DNA from: Pseudomonas graminis | GTDB lineage: Bacteria > Pseudomonadota > Gammaproteobacteria > Pseudomonadales > Pseudomonadaceae | Reading direction: 5' to 3' | Length of the DNA: 64,000 nucleotides | Assembly: GCF_002093745.1 (NCBI RefSeq) | Contig: NZ_MTSB01000013.1 | Location: 140,271 to 204,270 of the forward strand | Shown here: positions 49,288 to 58,537 of the stretch, piece by piece | Numbering within the stretch: the stretch's first letter is position 1 | Layout: each line of letters starts with the position of its first letter | The notes under the pieces: model-generated | Told to the model about the DNA's origin: nothing | The model's input: only the letters and a program-made list of their open reading frames with translations | Databases searched by the model: none | Position numbers and translations under genes: made by a program

Positions 49288-51123
49288 TCAAATTTGCTGT
49301 AAATGCCCGTACAGTTTCGCGTACAGACCTCCATCGGCAATCAGCTGTTGATGGTCACCGTCTTCCACGATTCGCCCGCCGTCAAACACCAGCACCCGGT
49401 CAGCCTGCTTAACGGCTGACAGACGATGCGCGATGATCAGTGTCGTGCGGCTGCGCAGAAACCTCGCCAGCGCCTGATGGAGGTTGTATTCGGTGGCGGC
49501 ATCCAGCGCGGAGGTCGCCTCATCGAGAATCACCACTTTCGGATCGGACAACACCATGCGTGCGATAGCCAGGCGCTGGCGCTGACCGCCCGACAGGCGC
49601 ACGCCCGAACGACCCAATACGCTGTCCAGGCCCTTGGGCATGTCGCGAATGGCAGATTCCAGCTGCGCCACTGCCAGCGCACGCCAGCAGGCCTCATCGC
49701 TGCAGTGACGGCCCATCGTCAGGTTGGCGCGTACCGTATCGTTGAACAAGGCCGGATGCTGCAGAACCACGGCGACATTCTCGCGCACCGTTTCCAGGCC
49801 GATGTCCTGCTGGCTGACGCCGCCAAAGCGAATGACTCCGGTCCGGGCCGTGTACAGGCCCAACAGCAATTGCACCAAGGTACTCTTGCCGCCGCCGCTT
49901 GCGCCAACAACCGCGACTTTCTCTCCCGGCGCGATGTTCAGGTTCAACTGGTCCAGCACCAGCTCATCGCCATAGCCGAAGCTCAGGCCGCGCACTTCGA
50001 TGCCCACGGTTTCCTGCCCCTCGAAAGGGTCTGTGCCCCCGGGATACTGTGGCTCGTCGGCGCGTGCCAGCAGCTCGTTGATTCGCGTCAGGGCACCACC
50101 CGCGGCGTAGTAGGCATATTGCAGGTTCAGCAGTTGCTCCACCGGCGTCATCATGAACCACAGGTAACTGAAGACCGCGAGCATCTGCCCGATGGACAGG
50201 TCCGAGAACAGCACGGTCAACATGGCCGCCGCGCGAAAGATATCGATACCGAACTGAAACAACAGCCCGCTGGCACGCCCCGAGGCGTCGCTTTTCCATT
50301 GCGAATTGACAGCGTAATCGCGGACTTCCTGCGCTTTCGCTCCAAGACGCCCCAGAAAGAACCCCTGACGGTTACCGGCCCGCACTTCCTGAATCGAATC
50401 CAGGGTTTCGCTCAACGCCTGGGTAAAGCGCGAAGTGCTGTCGTTCTCCAGCTTCTTGAGGTGTTTGACGCGCTTGCCGAGCTTTACCGTGAGCAGAATC
50501 ACCAACGGGTTGAACAGCATGATGAGCAGCGCCAGCTTCCAGTGCATCCACATCAGGATGCCGGCTGTGCCCGCCAGTGTCAGGGTCGCCACCAGCAGGC
50601 GACTGAGGGTTTCGCCGACAAACTTGTCCAGCGTGTCCAGGTCGGTCACCAGGTGCGTGGTCACGGTTCCGCTGCCAAGGCTTTCGTATTCGCGCAGGGA
50701 AATACGCTTGAGGCGCTCGATCAGGCGCAGCCGGATACGGTAGACGATGTCCTTGGCCAGCCCGGCAAACAACCGCGCCTGCAACACGTTGAAAACCAGC
50801 GCCCCCACGCGCAGCACCAAGGTCAGCAACAGCATCAGGCCGATATAGCCCACCGCCTTCTGCAGGCTGTCAGGCAGCAGGTGATTCATCACCTTCAGCG
50901 CCGCGTCGCCCCGGCCCAGCAGCACTTCGTCGACCAGCAATGGCAGCAGTAACGGGATGGGCACGCTGCACAGGGTCGCCAGAACCGCGACACCGTTGGC
51001 CAGCCACAAGGCTTTTTTGTGGCGCAGCGCGAGACGACGGATTTCGGCCCAACTCAACGCATCGCCCAGACCGGCCTGTGCCTGTCGGGGAGCGTCGGGC
51101 GAATCGTCACGCACTGACTGCAC
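49288..51123 (-). CDS. ABC transporter half-size exporter (permease fused to ATPase)
   Basis: This 611-residue protein has six membrane helices in about 38-330. The C-terminal nucleotide domain has Walker A VVGASGGGKSTLVQLL near residue 404, the ABC signature VRLSGGQRQRLAIARM and Walker B VVILDEATSALDA. The H-loop is IIAHRLSAVK. It belongs to the MsbA-like exporters acting as homodimers; the cargo is not known. The GTG at 51123 overlaps the DsbA-like gene by 17 bases, and a GTG at 51114 has a better-placed GGAG, so the exact start is open. The gene probably follows the DsbA-like gene on one transcript. Confidence 0.9.
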   Translation of the reverse strand: MQSVRDDSPDAPRQAQAGLGDALSWAEIRRLALRHKKALWLANGVAVLATLCSVPIPLLLPLLVDEVLLGRGDAALKVMNHLLPDSLQKAVGYIGLMLLLTLVLRVGALVFNVLQARLFAGLAKDIVYRIRLRLIERLKRISLREYESLGSGTVTTHLVTDLDTLDKFVGETLSRLLVATLTLAGTAGILMWMHWKLALLIMLFNPLVILLTVKLGKRVKHLKKLENDSTSRFTQALSETLDSIQEVRAGNRQGFFLGRLGAKAQEVRDYAVNSQWKSDASGRASGLLFQFGIDIFRAAAMLTVLFSDLSIGQMLAVFSYLWFMMTPVEQLLNLQYAYYAAGGALTRINELLARADEPQYPGGTDPFEGQETVGIEVRGLSFGYGDELVLDQLNLNIAPGEKVAVVGASGGGKSTLVQLLLGLYTARTGVIRFGGVSQQDIGLETVRENVAVVLQHPALFNDTVRANLTMGRHCSDEACWRALAVAQLESAIRDMPKGLDSVLGRSGVRLSGGQRQRLAIARMVLSDPKVVILDEATSALDAATEYNLHQALARFLRSRTTLIIAHRLSAVKQADRVLVFDGGRIVEDGDHQQLIADGGLYAKLYGHLQQI

Positions 51124-51739
51124 GCTCCAGCCATCGACCCAATAGCGGTGAAAGACTGCTCAGCGGCTGGTAACCGTTGGTCAGCAACGCCAGTTGGCCG
51201 TTGCGTTCGGCAAGCAGGGTCGGAAACCCGGCGATGCCCAGGTCCTGCGCCCACGCGAAATCAGCAGCCGTGGCCGCCTGTCGCTCGGGGCTGTCAAACT
51301 CATCGGCGAATGCCTGACGCGTCAGACCGGCTTGCCCGGCCAGTTCAGCCAGCACCGAAGGACGCGTCACATCGCGGCCCTCGGTGTAAAACGCCTGCTG
51401 GATCAACCCCACCAGCACCCAGGCCCGCTCCGGGTCAAGATGCCGTGCAGCGGCCACCGCCAGACAGGCTGGCGTGGTGTCGTAGACAAAACCTTCCGGC
51501 AGCGCATCTTCATGATTAAACGCCTGCCCGGTGGCCTCTTCGACCGCCTGCCAATGTTCGAGGATGTAACGGCGCTTGGCCGGTTCCAGTGCGGTACGCT
51601 CGGAACGCAGACCGCCCATGACCAGGTGCAACGGCACGCCCGCCTCTTGGGCCTGCTTTACCAGCGCATCGGCAACCGGGGCAAAACCCCAGCACCACGA
51701 ACACATAGGGTCCATGACATAGATCAGGCGGGCGGACAT
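51107..51739 (-). CDS. DsbA-family (FrnE-like) thioredoxin-fold protein
   Basis: The 210-residue protein has the active-site motif PMCSWCWGF near residue 11 (CSWC) and a cis-proline motif AGFPTLL near 170. A helical insertion lies between them (about 60-150). No signal peptide is seen, so it likely acts in the cytosol as an oxidoreductase or isomerase of the FrnE type. The gene overlaps the ABC exporter gene by 17 bases and starts 3 bases before trhO ends; all three share one strand. Confidence 0.85.
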   Translation of the reverse strand: MSARLIYVMDPMCSWCWGFAPVADALVKQAQEAGVPLHLVMGGLRSERTALEPAKRRYILEHWQAVEEATGQAFNHEDALPEGFVYDTTPACLAVAAARHLDPERAWVLVGLIQQAFYTEGRDVTRPSVLAELAGQAGLTRQAFADEFDSPERQAATAADFAWAQDLGIAGFPTLLAERNGQLALLTNGYQPLSSLSPLLGRWLERAVSA

Positions 51740-51742
51740 GGT

Positions 51743-52696
51743 TCAGGCCTCGGAGGGTGAACGATAGTTACGACCGATTGGATGAGGCTGGTTACGCGCC
51801 TTGGCCAATTCGATCTGTTTTTGCCGGTCGATGGCGCTGCGACGGGTTTTCTCGCTCAGCGAATCCCAGCAATGCGGACAACTGACACCCGGCGAATAAT
51901 GCTCGCTGGCGCGGTCCTCGGCACTGATCGGCGTGCGACAGGCGTGGCACTGATCGTAATCGCCTTCAGTCAGGTCATGGCGCACCGTAACCCGGTTGTC
52001 GAAGACGAAGCACTCACCGCGCCATTGGCTTTGCTGCTCGGGAACCTCTTCCAGGTATTTGAGAATACCGCCCTTGAGGTGATAAACCTCTTCGAACCCC
52101 TCGCCCAGCATATAGCTCGACGCTTTTTCGCAACGAATGCCGCCTGTGCAGAACATGGCGACCTTCTTGTGAACGGCCGGGTCGAAATGCGCCTTGATGT
52201 AATCCGGAAACTCACGAAACGATGTGGTCTTGGGATCGATGGCGCCTTCGAAAGTGCCAATCGATACTTCGTAATCGTTGCGGGTGTCGATCAACAGCAC
52301 TTCAGGGTCGGTGATCAGGTCGTTCCAGTCTTTTGGCTCGACGTACGTTCCTACGCTCTTGTTGGGGTCCACGCCCTCCACGCCCAGGGTCACGATCTCT
52401 TTCTTGAGCTTGACCTTGGTGCGGTAGAACGGCTGCTCGTCGCAGTAGGATTCCTTGTGATCGATATCGATCAGGCGCGAATCGCTCTTCAGCCAGGCCA
52501 TCAGGCCGTCGATGCCTTCGCGGCTGCCCGACACCGTGCCGTTAATGCCTTCATCGGCGATCAACAACGTGCCCTTGATGCCGTTATCGATCATCGCTTG
52601 CAACAGCGGTTCGCGCAGTGCCACGTAATCGCTGAGGGTCACGAATTTGTATAGCGCAGCCACGACGATCGGCTGAGTCATCGGCTCTTGAGTCAT
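51743..52696 (-). CDS. trhO: tRNA uridine(34) hydroxylase TrhO (rhodanese domain)
   Basis: TrhO installs 5-hydroxyuridine at the wobble position of several tRNAs. The 317-residue protein has an N-terminal acylphosphatase-like region and [17 protein letters not shown] near 43. A rhodanese domain has the cysteine loop [17 protein letters not shown] near 183. A C-terminal cysteine-rich zinc-type part ([18 protein letters not shown]) is also typical. ATG 52696 has GGAGAG 5 bases upstream; 52681 is the second ATG. The terminator of the bolA gene lies just before it. Confidence 0.93.
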   Translation of the reverse strand: MTQEPMTQPIVVAALYKFVTLSDYVALREPLLQAMIDNGIKGTLLIADEGINGTVSGSREGIDGLMAWLKSDSRLIDIDHKESYCDEQPFYRTKVKLKKEIVTLGVEGVDPNKSVGTYVEPKDWNDLITDPEVLLIDTRNDYEVSIGTFEGAIDPKTTSFREFPDYIKAHFDPAVHKKVAMFCTGGIRCEKASSYMLGEGFEEVYHLKGGILKYLEEVPEQQSQWRGECFVFDNRVTVRHDLTEGDYDQCHACRTPISAEDRASEHYSPGVSCPHCWDSLSEKTRRSAIDRQKQIELAKARNQPHPIGRNYRSPSEA

Positions 52697-52751
52697 GCAT
52701 CTCTCCAGTGGCGACCCTCGCAAAGGGCCTACCGGGTAAAAAATTCCGGAC

Positions 52752-52783
52752 AAAAAAACGCACCGGCCAGGCGGCGCGGTGCG
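52752..52783 (-). terminator. Rho-independent terminator after the BolA gene
   Basis: On the minus strand CGCACCG (52783-52777) pairs with CGGTGCG (52765-52759). A run of seven T residues (52758-52752) follows. It ends the BolA transcript before trhO begins at 52696. Confidence 0.88.
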
Positions 52784-52866
52784 GATTCTAGCAAAAGCCG
52801 GCGTACAGCAGGTCGCTGGCGGATCATTTGCCCCGGTAAAAAGGCAAGATCAGCCGGACAATCCGG

Positions 52867-53160
52867 TCAATGACCGCCGGCACAGGTCGGTGAAGCAGGC
52901 GCGGCACCGGTCTTCGCCCATTCTTCAGGCGTGTAGGTGTGCAGCGCCAGCGCATGGAACTCACCCATCAGGGCACCCAGCGTGGCGTAGACCTTCTGGT
53001 GCCGCTTGACCTGGCTCAAGCCCTGAAACTGATCACTGACCAGCACGGCCTTGTAATGCGTCTGCTGGCCACGACTGTGCATGTGGCTCTCATCGAGCAC
53101 TTGCTGATGGTGCGGTTGCAGCAGCGCAAGCGCCGACTCGATTCGTTGTTGCATGGTCAT
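52867..53160 (-). CDS. BolA-family protein
   Basis: The 97-residue protein shows the class II KH-like BolA fold with [24 protein letters not shown] near residue 22 and [15 protein letters not shown] near 48. The His and the following region allow cluster binding with a monothiol glutaredoxin. BolA proteins shape cell form and iron-sulfur handling. It could be BolA or IbaG; the length (97) is in the BolA range. It is preceded on the same strand by the DUF2059 gene, 15 bases away, and ends in a clear terminator. The second ATG at 53154 is an alternative start. Confidence 0.85.
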   Translation of the reverse strand: MTMQQRIESALALLQPHHQQVLDESHMHSRGQQTHYKAVLVSDQFQGLSQVKRHQKVYATLGALMGEFHALALHTYTPEEWAKTGAAPASPTCAGGH

Positions 53161-53175
53161 GGCATGACTCGCCGA

Positions 53176-53709
53176 TCAGGGCTTTTTGGCCGGAGCTGCT
53201 GCGGGTGCGGCGGCTTTGGCAGGTTCCAGCTCGGCAGTCATGTCAGCCAGCAGCTTGTTGACGACCGGCACAGCGCTTTCCAGTTTGCTCTGGGTCAGTT
53301 GCGCGGATTGCTGGGCCAGTTCAGGCATCTTGGTCATCACTTTCTTGCCCAGTGGAGACTGGTAGAACGCAACCAGGTCTTTCAACTCGCTTTCAGTGAA
53401 GTTGGCGGTGTAGAGCTTGACCATTTCAGGCTTGAGCTTGTTCCAGCCAATGGCCTGATCAAGCGCGGTGTTGGCTTTGGCCTGATAGGTTTCAAGCAGG
53501 GCCTTTTTCGAGGCAGGTGCCTTGGTCTCGGCGAAGCGCTGGGCAAACATCTGCTGAACCTGCGCATAGACCGGAGCGCCCAGACGATCGGCGTTGGCAA
53601 GCTTCAGGAATGTTTCGGCGCTCGCATTGTGACTGGCGGTGTCGGCAAAGACCTGACCACTGGCACACACCAGTGCTACCGCGGTACAAATGGCACGAAG
53701 ACGGGTCAT
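53176..53709 (-). CDS. DUF2059 periplasmic protein
   Basis: The 177-residue protein has a signal peptide (1-22, cut after VFA) and a helical domain of the DUF2059 type (YTANFTESELKDLVAFYQSPLGKKVMTKMPEL near 100, in shortened form). An Ala/Pro-rich tail ends with AKKP. The function of DUF2059 is unknown. It lies upstream of the BolA gene on the same strand and is divergent from fumC across 169 bp. Confidence 0.88.
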   Translation of the reverse strand: MTRLRAICTAVALVCASGQVFADTASHNASAETFLKLANADRLGAPVYAQVQQMFAQRFAETKAPASKKALLETYQAKANTALDQAIGWNKLKPEMVKLYTANFTESELKDLVAFYQSPLGKKVMTKMPELAQQSAQLTQSKLESAVPVVNKLLADMTAELEPAKAAAPAAAPAKKP

Positions 53710-53878
53710 CGAGTTTCCTTATCTAGCAAACGAGGCATTACCCCAGGGCCGACCATTCTGCGCTTATGTGGGCTTTTGTCTCAACCCCCGGTTCACCGAG
53801 CGGTTAAAAACCAGTACTCGGGAACCCTGTCTGCTTATGGCGACCTAACCCTGCAACGTACTTAAAGGAGTAAGACCT

Positions 53879-55273
53879 GTGAGCCGTACCGAAACCGACA
53901 GCATCGGCCCGATCGAAGTCCCCGAAGAAGCCTACTGGGGGGCGCAGACCCAACGCTCACTGATCAACTTCGCGATTGGCGACCAGCGTATGCCGCTGCC
54001 CGTCCTGCACGCCCTGACACTGATCAAAAAAGCCGCTGCACGCGTCAACAGCCGCAACGGCGACTTGCCTGCCGACATTGCGCGCCTGATCGAACAGGCC
54101 GCCGATGAAGTGCTCGACGGCCAGCATGATGCGCAGTTTCCGCTGGTGGTCTGGCAGACCGGCAGCGGCACGCAAAGCAACATGAACGTCAACGAGGTGA
54201 TCGCCGGTCGCGCCAATGAACTCGCTGGCCAGGGCCGTGGCGGCAAATCGCCAGTCCACCCCAACGATCACGTCAATCGCTCGCAAAGCTCCAACGACTG
54301 CTTCCCCACAGCCATGCACATCGCCACGGCTCAAGCGGTCAAGGAGCATCTGCTGCCGGCCGTTGCCGAGCTGTCTGCCGGACTGGCCGAGCAGGCTGCG
54401 CGCCACATGAAACTGGTCAAGACCGGACGCACGCACATGATGGACGCGACGCCGATCACCTTTGGTCAGGAGCTTTCAGGTTTCGTCGCGCAACTGGATT
54501 ACGCCGAAAAAGCTATTCGCGCCGCCCTGCCCGCCGTCTATGAACTGGCGCAAGGCGGTACGGCAGTCGGCACCGGCCTCAACTCGCCAAAAGGTTTCGC
54601 CGAGGCCATTGCCGCAGAACTGGCCGCGCTGTCCGGCCTGCCATTTGTCACCGCGCCAAACAAATTTGCGGCGCTGGCGGGTCACGAACCCTTGGCAGCC
54701 CTGTCTGGCGCGCTGAAGACGCTGGCCGGAACACTGATGAAGATCGCCAACGACCTGCGCCTGCTGGGTTCCGGCCCGCGTGCCGGGCTGGCGGAAGTCA
54801 GGTTGCCGGCCAATGAACCCGGCAGTTCGATCATGCCTGGCAAGGTCAACCCGACTCAATGCGAGGCGCTGTCCATGCTGGCCTGCCAGGTCATGGGCAA
54901 CGATGTAACCATCGGCTTCGCCGCCAGCCAGGGTCACCTGCAGTTGAACGTTTACAAGCCAGTGATCATTCACAATGTGCTGCAATCGATTCGCCTGCTG
55001 GCCGACGGCTGCAGCAACTTCAATGAACACTGCATCGCCGGCATGGAGCCGGATGCCGAGAAAATGGCCGAACATCTGGAACGCGGCCTGATGCTGGTCA
55101 CCGCGCTCAACCCGCATATCGGCTACGACAAGTCCGCGCAGATTGCCAAGAAAGCCTACACCGAGGGCTTGACCCTGCGTGAAGCGGCGCTTGCGCTGGG
55201 TTATCTGACCGATGAAGAGTTCGACGCCTGGGTGCGCCCGGACAAAATGCTGGAGGCGGGCAGCAATGGCTGA
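53879..55273 (+). CDS. fumC: Class II fumarate hydratase FumC
   Basis: FumC interconverts fumarate and malate without an iron-sulfur cluster. The 464-residue protein has [16 protein letters not shown] near residue 97 and [14 protein letters not shown] near 186 (catalytic His). The signature [16 protein letters not shown] near 315 carries the catalytic Ser loop. The GTG start 53879 has AAAGGAG 9 bases upstream. Its 3' end overlaps the next gene by eight bases. An iron-independent fumarase is typically induced under oxidative or low-iron conditions, but I saw no decisive operator. Confidence 0.95.
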   Translation: MSRTETDSIGPIEVPEEAYWGAQTQRSLINFAIGDQRMPLPVLHALTLIKKAAARVNSRNGDLPADIARLIEQAADEVLDGQHDAQFPLVVWQTGSGTQSNMNVNEVIAGRANELAGQGRGGKSPVHPNDHVNRSQSSNDCFPTAMHIATAQAVKEHLLPAVAELSAGLAEQAARHMKLVKTGRTHMMDATPITFGQELSGFVAQLDYAEKAIRAALPAVYELAQGGTAVGTGLNSPKGFAEAIAAELAALSGLPFVTAPNKFAALAGHEPLAALSGALKTLAGTLMKIANDLRLLGSGPRAGLAEVRLPANEPGSSIMPGKVNPTQCEALSMLACQVMGNDVTIGFAASQGHLQLNVYKPVIIHNVLQSIRLLADGCSNFNEHCIAGMEPDAEKMAEHLERGLMLVTALNPHIGYDKSAQIAKKAYTEGLTLREAALALGYLTDEEFDAWVRPDKMLEAGSNG

Positions 55274-55880
55274 CGCCAGAACCGGCGCAACACCACTGGA
55301 AGGCAACGGCAAGCGAATCCTGATGGTTTACGGCACGCCGAAAACCATCAGCCTTTGCCACGCGTTGGGTAATGCCTACGCCCAGGCCGCACGAAGTGAA
55401 GGCCACGTGGTGCGCATCCTCAAGCTGGGCGAGCTGGATTTCGATCCGGTGTTGCACAGTGGCTACGACCAGACTCAGACGCTGGAGCCTGACCTGCTCG
55501 AAGCCCAGCGCCAGATTCACTGGGCCGAGCACCTGGTGTTCGTTTACCCCGTCTGGTGGGGCGGCCTGCCGGCCCTGCTGACGGGATTCTTTGACCGGGT
55601 GTTGATGCCGGGCTTTGCCTTCAAGGCTCACGGCCGCAAACACCGCGCCAACGAGCTGCTCAAAGGCCGCACGGCAGAACTGCTGGTCACGATGGACACC
55701 CCGCCGCGCTACTTTCACTGGATCTACGGCGCACCGGCCCACCGACAGATGGTCCGCACCATCCTGGGTTTTTGCGGGATCAAAACGAAGCGCCTGAGCG
55801 AATTTGCACCCGTACACAGTGCCACCGAGCAACAGCGGCAGGAATGGATTCTTCAGGCCCAGGCGCTGGGCAAGCGTTGA
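55266..55880 (+). CDS. Flavodoxin-fold NAD(P)H dehydrogenase (quinone)
   Basis: The 204-residue protein has the flavodoxin-like fold of the DT-diaphorase group: [22 protein letters not shown] near residue 16 and [34 protein letters not shown] near 83. It binds FAD and reduces quinones by two electrons in the cytosol. The ATG 55266 lies inside fumC, with eight bases of overlap, so the two are coupled. A second role as regulator of a membrane system is known for relatives (KefF type), but no Kef gene is near. Confidence 0.85.
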   Translation: MADARTGATPLEGNGKRILMVYGTPKTISLCHALGNAYAQAARSEGHVVRILKLGELDFDPVLHSGYDQTQTLEPDLLEAQRQIHWAEHLVFVYPVWWGGLPALLTGFFDRVLMPGFAFKAHGRKHRANELLKGRTAELLVTMDTPPRYFHWIYGAPAHRQMVRTILGFCGIKTKRLSEFAPVHSATEQQRQEWILQAQALGKR

Positions 55881-55908
55881 ACGGTAACGCGCTCCGTTCA
55901 AAACACCT

Positions 55909-56868
55909 TCAGGCCTGCGCCAGCCGTGCCTTTCTCGCCCTCAGACCGGCGATCAGTGAAGGGCCGAGCGCGGTCAACGCCGACCCCGAAACCACCAGCA
56001 ACGCGCCGCCATAGCCCAACAGGTTCAGTTCTTCAGCCTGCACGTAATCCGGCCACAACCACGCAGCGCCAGCCACGGCCGCTAGTGTGACAAGCGGCGT
56101 CAGCGCGAGGGTCGCACTCACGCGCGACGCCTCCCAGTGCGCCAGCGCTTCGGCGAACGCGCCGTACGCCACCAGCGTATTCAGGCAGCAGGCAAGCAGC
56201 AGCCAGCCTTGCAACGGGCTCAACAGCAACGCTTCGGCAGGATGCGCCCAAGGCGTGAGCAACAACGCGCAGAACAGATAGATCACCATCATGACCTGCA
56301 GCGAATTCCACACCGTCAGCAACTGCTTCTGGCTCAGCCCGTAAAAGGTCCAGACCGTCGAAGCCAGCAGCACGATCAGCACGCCAGTGGTGTAATCACC
56401 CAGCGAAGTGAACAGTTCCACCAGACGCTGATTGAAGAAAAAGCCAAAGCCGATCAACAGCACCAGCAAGCCGATGCCCTGCCCCACGCTGAAACGCTCC
56501 TTGAACAGAAAAATACTGCTGATCAACAGAAAGATCGGACCGACCTGAACCAGCAGTTGCGTGGTGCCGGGGCTTAGCAAGCGCAAGCCGATCAGGTAGA
56601 GCACGTAATTGCCGACCAGCCCGAACACGGCCAGCAGCACCAGCACCTTGCCCTTGCGCCCCAGCCTCTTGAAGCTGGGCAGGCGCTTGACCGACGCCAG
56701 CCAGATGAACAGCAGTACACCGGAAACAAACAGCCGAAACCAGGTCACGGTGACCGGGTCCATGACCTGCAGGACTTGTTTGAGCTTGATCGGCAGAATG
56801 CCCCAGAGCAGCGCAGTCAACAGTGACAGACAGAGGCCATAGACCCAGCGACCAGACGAGATGTGCAT
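55909..56868 (-). CDS. EamA/DMT-family membrane transporter
   Basis: The 319-residue protein has ten hydrophobic segments made of two EamA repeats (about 8-145 and 165-305), the usual drug/metabolite transporter build. SRLTWFRL-like VTWFRLFVSG near residue 42 and STVWTFYGLSQKQ near 170 are family patterns. Substrates range from amino acids to sugars; none can be chosen here. ATG 56868 begins just before the first helix. It ends 28 bases after the convergent reductase gene. Confidence 0.88.
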   Translation of the reverse strand: MHISSGRWVYGLCLSLLTALLWGILPIKLKQVLQVMDPVTVTWFRLFVSGVLLFIWLASVKRLPSFKRLGRKGKVLVLLAVFGLVGNYVLYLIGLRLLSPGTTQLLVQVGPIFLLISSIFLFKERFSVGQGIGLLVLLIGFGFFFNQRLVELFTSLGDYTTGVLIVLLASTVWTFYGLSQKQLLTVWNSLQVMMVIYLFCALLLTPWAHPAEALLLSPLQGWLLLACCLNTLVAYGAFAEALAHWEASRVSATLALTPLVTLAAVAGAAWLWPDYVQAEELNLLGYGGALLVVSGSALTALGPSLIAGLRARKARLAQA

Positions 56869-56963
56869 GGCAATTCCGCGAAAGATGGAACAAGCCACTC
56901 ATTCTAGGCGCTGTCCTGAAAAGCAACAGCTACAGCTGGCTGCGCTTATGGGTGCAAAGTGTT

Positions 56964-57566
56964 TTATGGCACTTGGCCGCCGTGATTACGCTGGTATGTT
57001 TCGCTGCCCATTGCCTGAATCTGACCGTCAATCAGTGCATCGAAAGGTTTGAGCAACGCCTCGAACGAGCGAGGTGCTTCCAGCGCCTGCAAACTGTGGA
57101 CAATGGCTTCCAGCGTCGATAAAGCCTCGGGGCCTGGTGCCTTGCGCAGGCGGTAACGCGACTCGGGCACCGCACCCAGGCTGACGCGTGGCAAAGCCGC
57201 CAGCAAGGGATTGAGGTGCAGCAGCTTGCGCGCCTTGCGCCAGGTGCCGTCCGGCACGACCAGCAGCAGGGGCAACGAATCCGCACTGTAAGGGTTCAAG
57301 ACCTCGGCGTCTTCACCAGGAAACAGCAGCCGCGCCTGGTAGCCGGGCGGGTTCAACAGTGTTTGCAGATCCTCGAACACCTCCCCGACGCGCAACTGCG
57401 CATTGACCAGCCCCAACGCTGCCAGTCGCGCGGTATTCAGTGCATGACTGACTTCATCAGGGTGCTGAAGGATCAGCACGCGTGTACGACTGTCGACCTG
57501 CGGGATCAAGGCGCAGAGACAATGCGCGGCAGGACGCAGGCAACGTTTACAACGGGCGCGGGGCAT
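56964..57566 (-). CDS. tapT: DTW-domain tRNA-uridine aminocarboxypropyltransferase
   Basis: DTW proteins add the aminocarboxypropyl group of SAM to uridine in tRNA (acp3U). The 200-residue protein begins with a Cys-rich segment CKRCLRPAAHCLC, which could bind zinc. It has ILQHPDEVSHALNTARL near 32 and the DTW-type motif VVPDGTWRKARKLL near 103, with a final domain PEALSTLEAIVHSL near 145. I infer TapT-type chemistry from family knowledge. It is transcribed away from the acyl-carrier-like gene. Confidence 0.87.
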   Translation of the reverse strand: MPRARCKRCLRPAAHCLCALIPQVDSRTRVLILQHPDEVSHALNTARLAALGLVNAQLRVGEVFEDLQTLLNPPGYQARLLFPGEDAEVLNPYSADSLPLLLVVPDGTWRKARKLLHLNPLLAALPRVSLGAVPESRYRLRKAPGPEALSTLEAIVHSLQALEAPRSFEALLKPFDALIDGQIQAMGSETYQRNHGGQVP

Positions 57567-57808
57567 CGATTCTCACTCGGGTGGCGTCCTGCCGTGAAAC
57601 CGAAACGGCACGTCGACACGGCAGCAGAGACAGTGGCCCGGTCATGTCCCGCGCCGCCTGTCGAACAATCGCGCAGTTTAAACAACTTCTCACCCTCGCG
57701 CCGGGGCAATGCGCAGCCAGGCAGACTATTTGAGCTAGCCTTTATAGTCCGAGCTGGTGACATGAAGTACGCCTGCCCATCCTGACAAGATCAACATCAG
57801 GAGTACTC

Positions 57809-58123
57809 ATGAATCGCGAGGCAATCACACAGATCGTGTTCAACGAGCTGGGGATCATTCTGGTCGACAAAAGCGGAATTCACGAAGACGCCACGTTCAG
57901 TGAGCTGAGGCTGGATGATGTCGACATTCAGACGCTGTTCGGCAGGCTGGAAGAAGCATTCAACTTCACCGTTCCGCGCTTCATGCACATCCACGCCATA
58001 CAAAGGCCGGAGGGCCTTGCCTTGAAAATGGTGGTTGAACTGATTGTGCTGATGGGACAGGAGACAGTGCCGGACGACGGCAAAAAAAGCGGATCAGGCA
58101 ACGAGCCTGGACATCATCGCTGA
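57809..58123 (+). CDS. Acyl-carrier-protein-like protein lacking the carrier serine
   Basis: The 104-residue protein matches the ACP helical layout: HEDATFSELRLDDVDIQTL (25-43) and RLEEAFNFTVPRF (46-58) align with the DSLDTVEL and EEEFDIEIP elements of ACP. The serine that takes phosphopantetheine (in DSL) is replaced by Asp37 in the DDVD motif. It therefore cannot be a normal carrier; it may act as a scaffold or regulator. The chain extends past the fold with a Gly/Ser/Lys-rich tail. A GGAG site lies 7 bases before ATG 57809. No other fatty-acid gene is near. Confidence 0.7.
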   Translation: MNREAITQIVFNELGIILVDKSGIHEDATFSELRLDDVDIQTLFGRLEEAFNFTVPRFMHIHAIQRPEGLALKMVVELIVLMGQETVPDDGKKSGSGNEPGHHR

Positions 58124-58222
58124 AAAACGCGAGCACCTTGCGTCGGGACGACCTTTACGCCCCGATGTGATGGCTGGGTGGTTAAGCACCTGCTTCCCTG
58201 CCAACAGGGTCAAGCGTCAGGC

Positions 58223-58345
58223 TTACCGGCGTGGACGACGACGATCATCGTTGGCACGAACCGGGATGGGCTGCAGCTTTGGTCGTTCGATAAGACCCAG
58301 TGCAACGCCTAGATCATGGAGCCATTCTTGCAACTTGCTATTCAT
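58223..58345 (-). CDS. PA1414-type 40-residue microprotein
   Basis: A 40-codon frame on the minus strand starts MNSKLQEWLHDLGVALGLIE and ends in a basic tail (DDRRRPRR). GGGGG sits 5 bases before the ATG. The N-terminal helix is amphipathic with WLHDLGVALGLIE. I recall similar very short Pseudomonas proteins named for PA1414, of unknown role. It is too short for most gene finders. The start, ribosome site and composition make it believable. Confidence 0.7.
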   Translation of the reverse strand: MNSKLQEWLHDLGVALGLIERPKLQPIPVRANDDRRRPRR

Positions 58346-58537
58346 AGAGCCCCCTTGAGGGAAAAACCCGATCTGTACTCATCACTCACTAACGATCATA
58401 GAAGCAAATGAACGTTTAGCCGAGTGCTACGGAAACAATTTTTTCCGATGCAACCAATGTGACAGTTGTGCAGGCTTGCTTCTAGTCTTTACGACGGACG
58501 GCCTGTTACTGAACGTTGCCTAAATGCCAAAGAAGAA

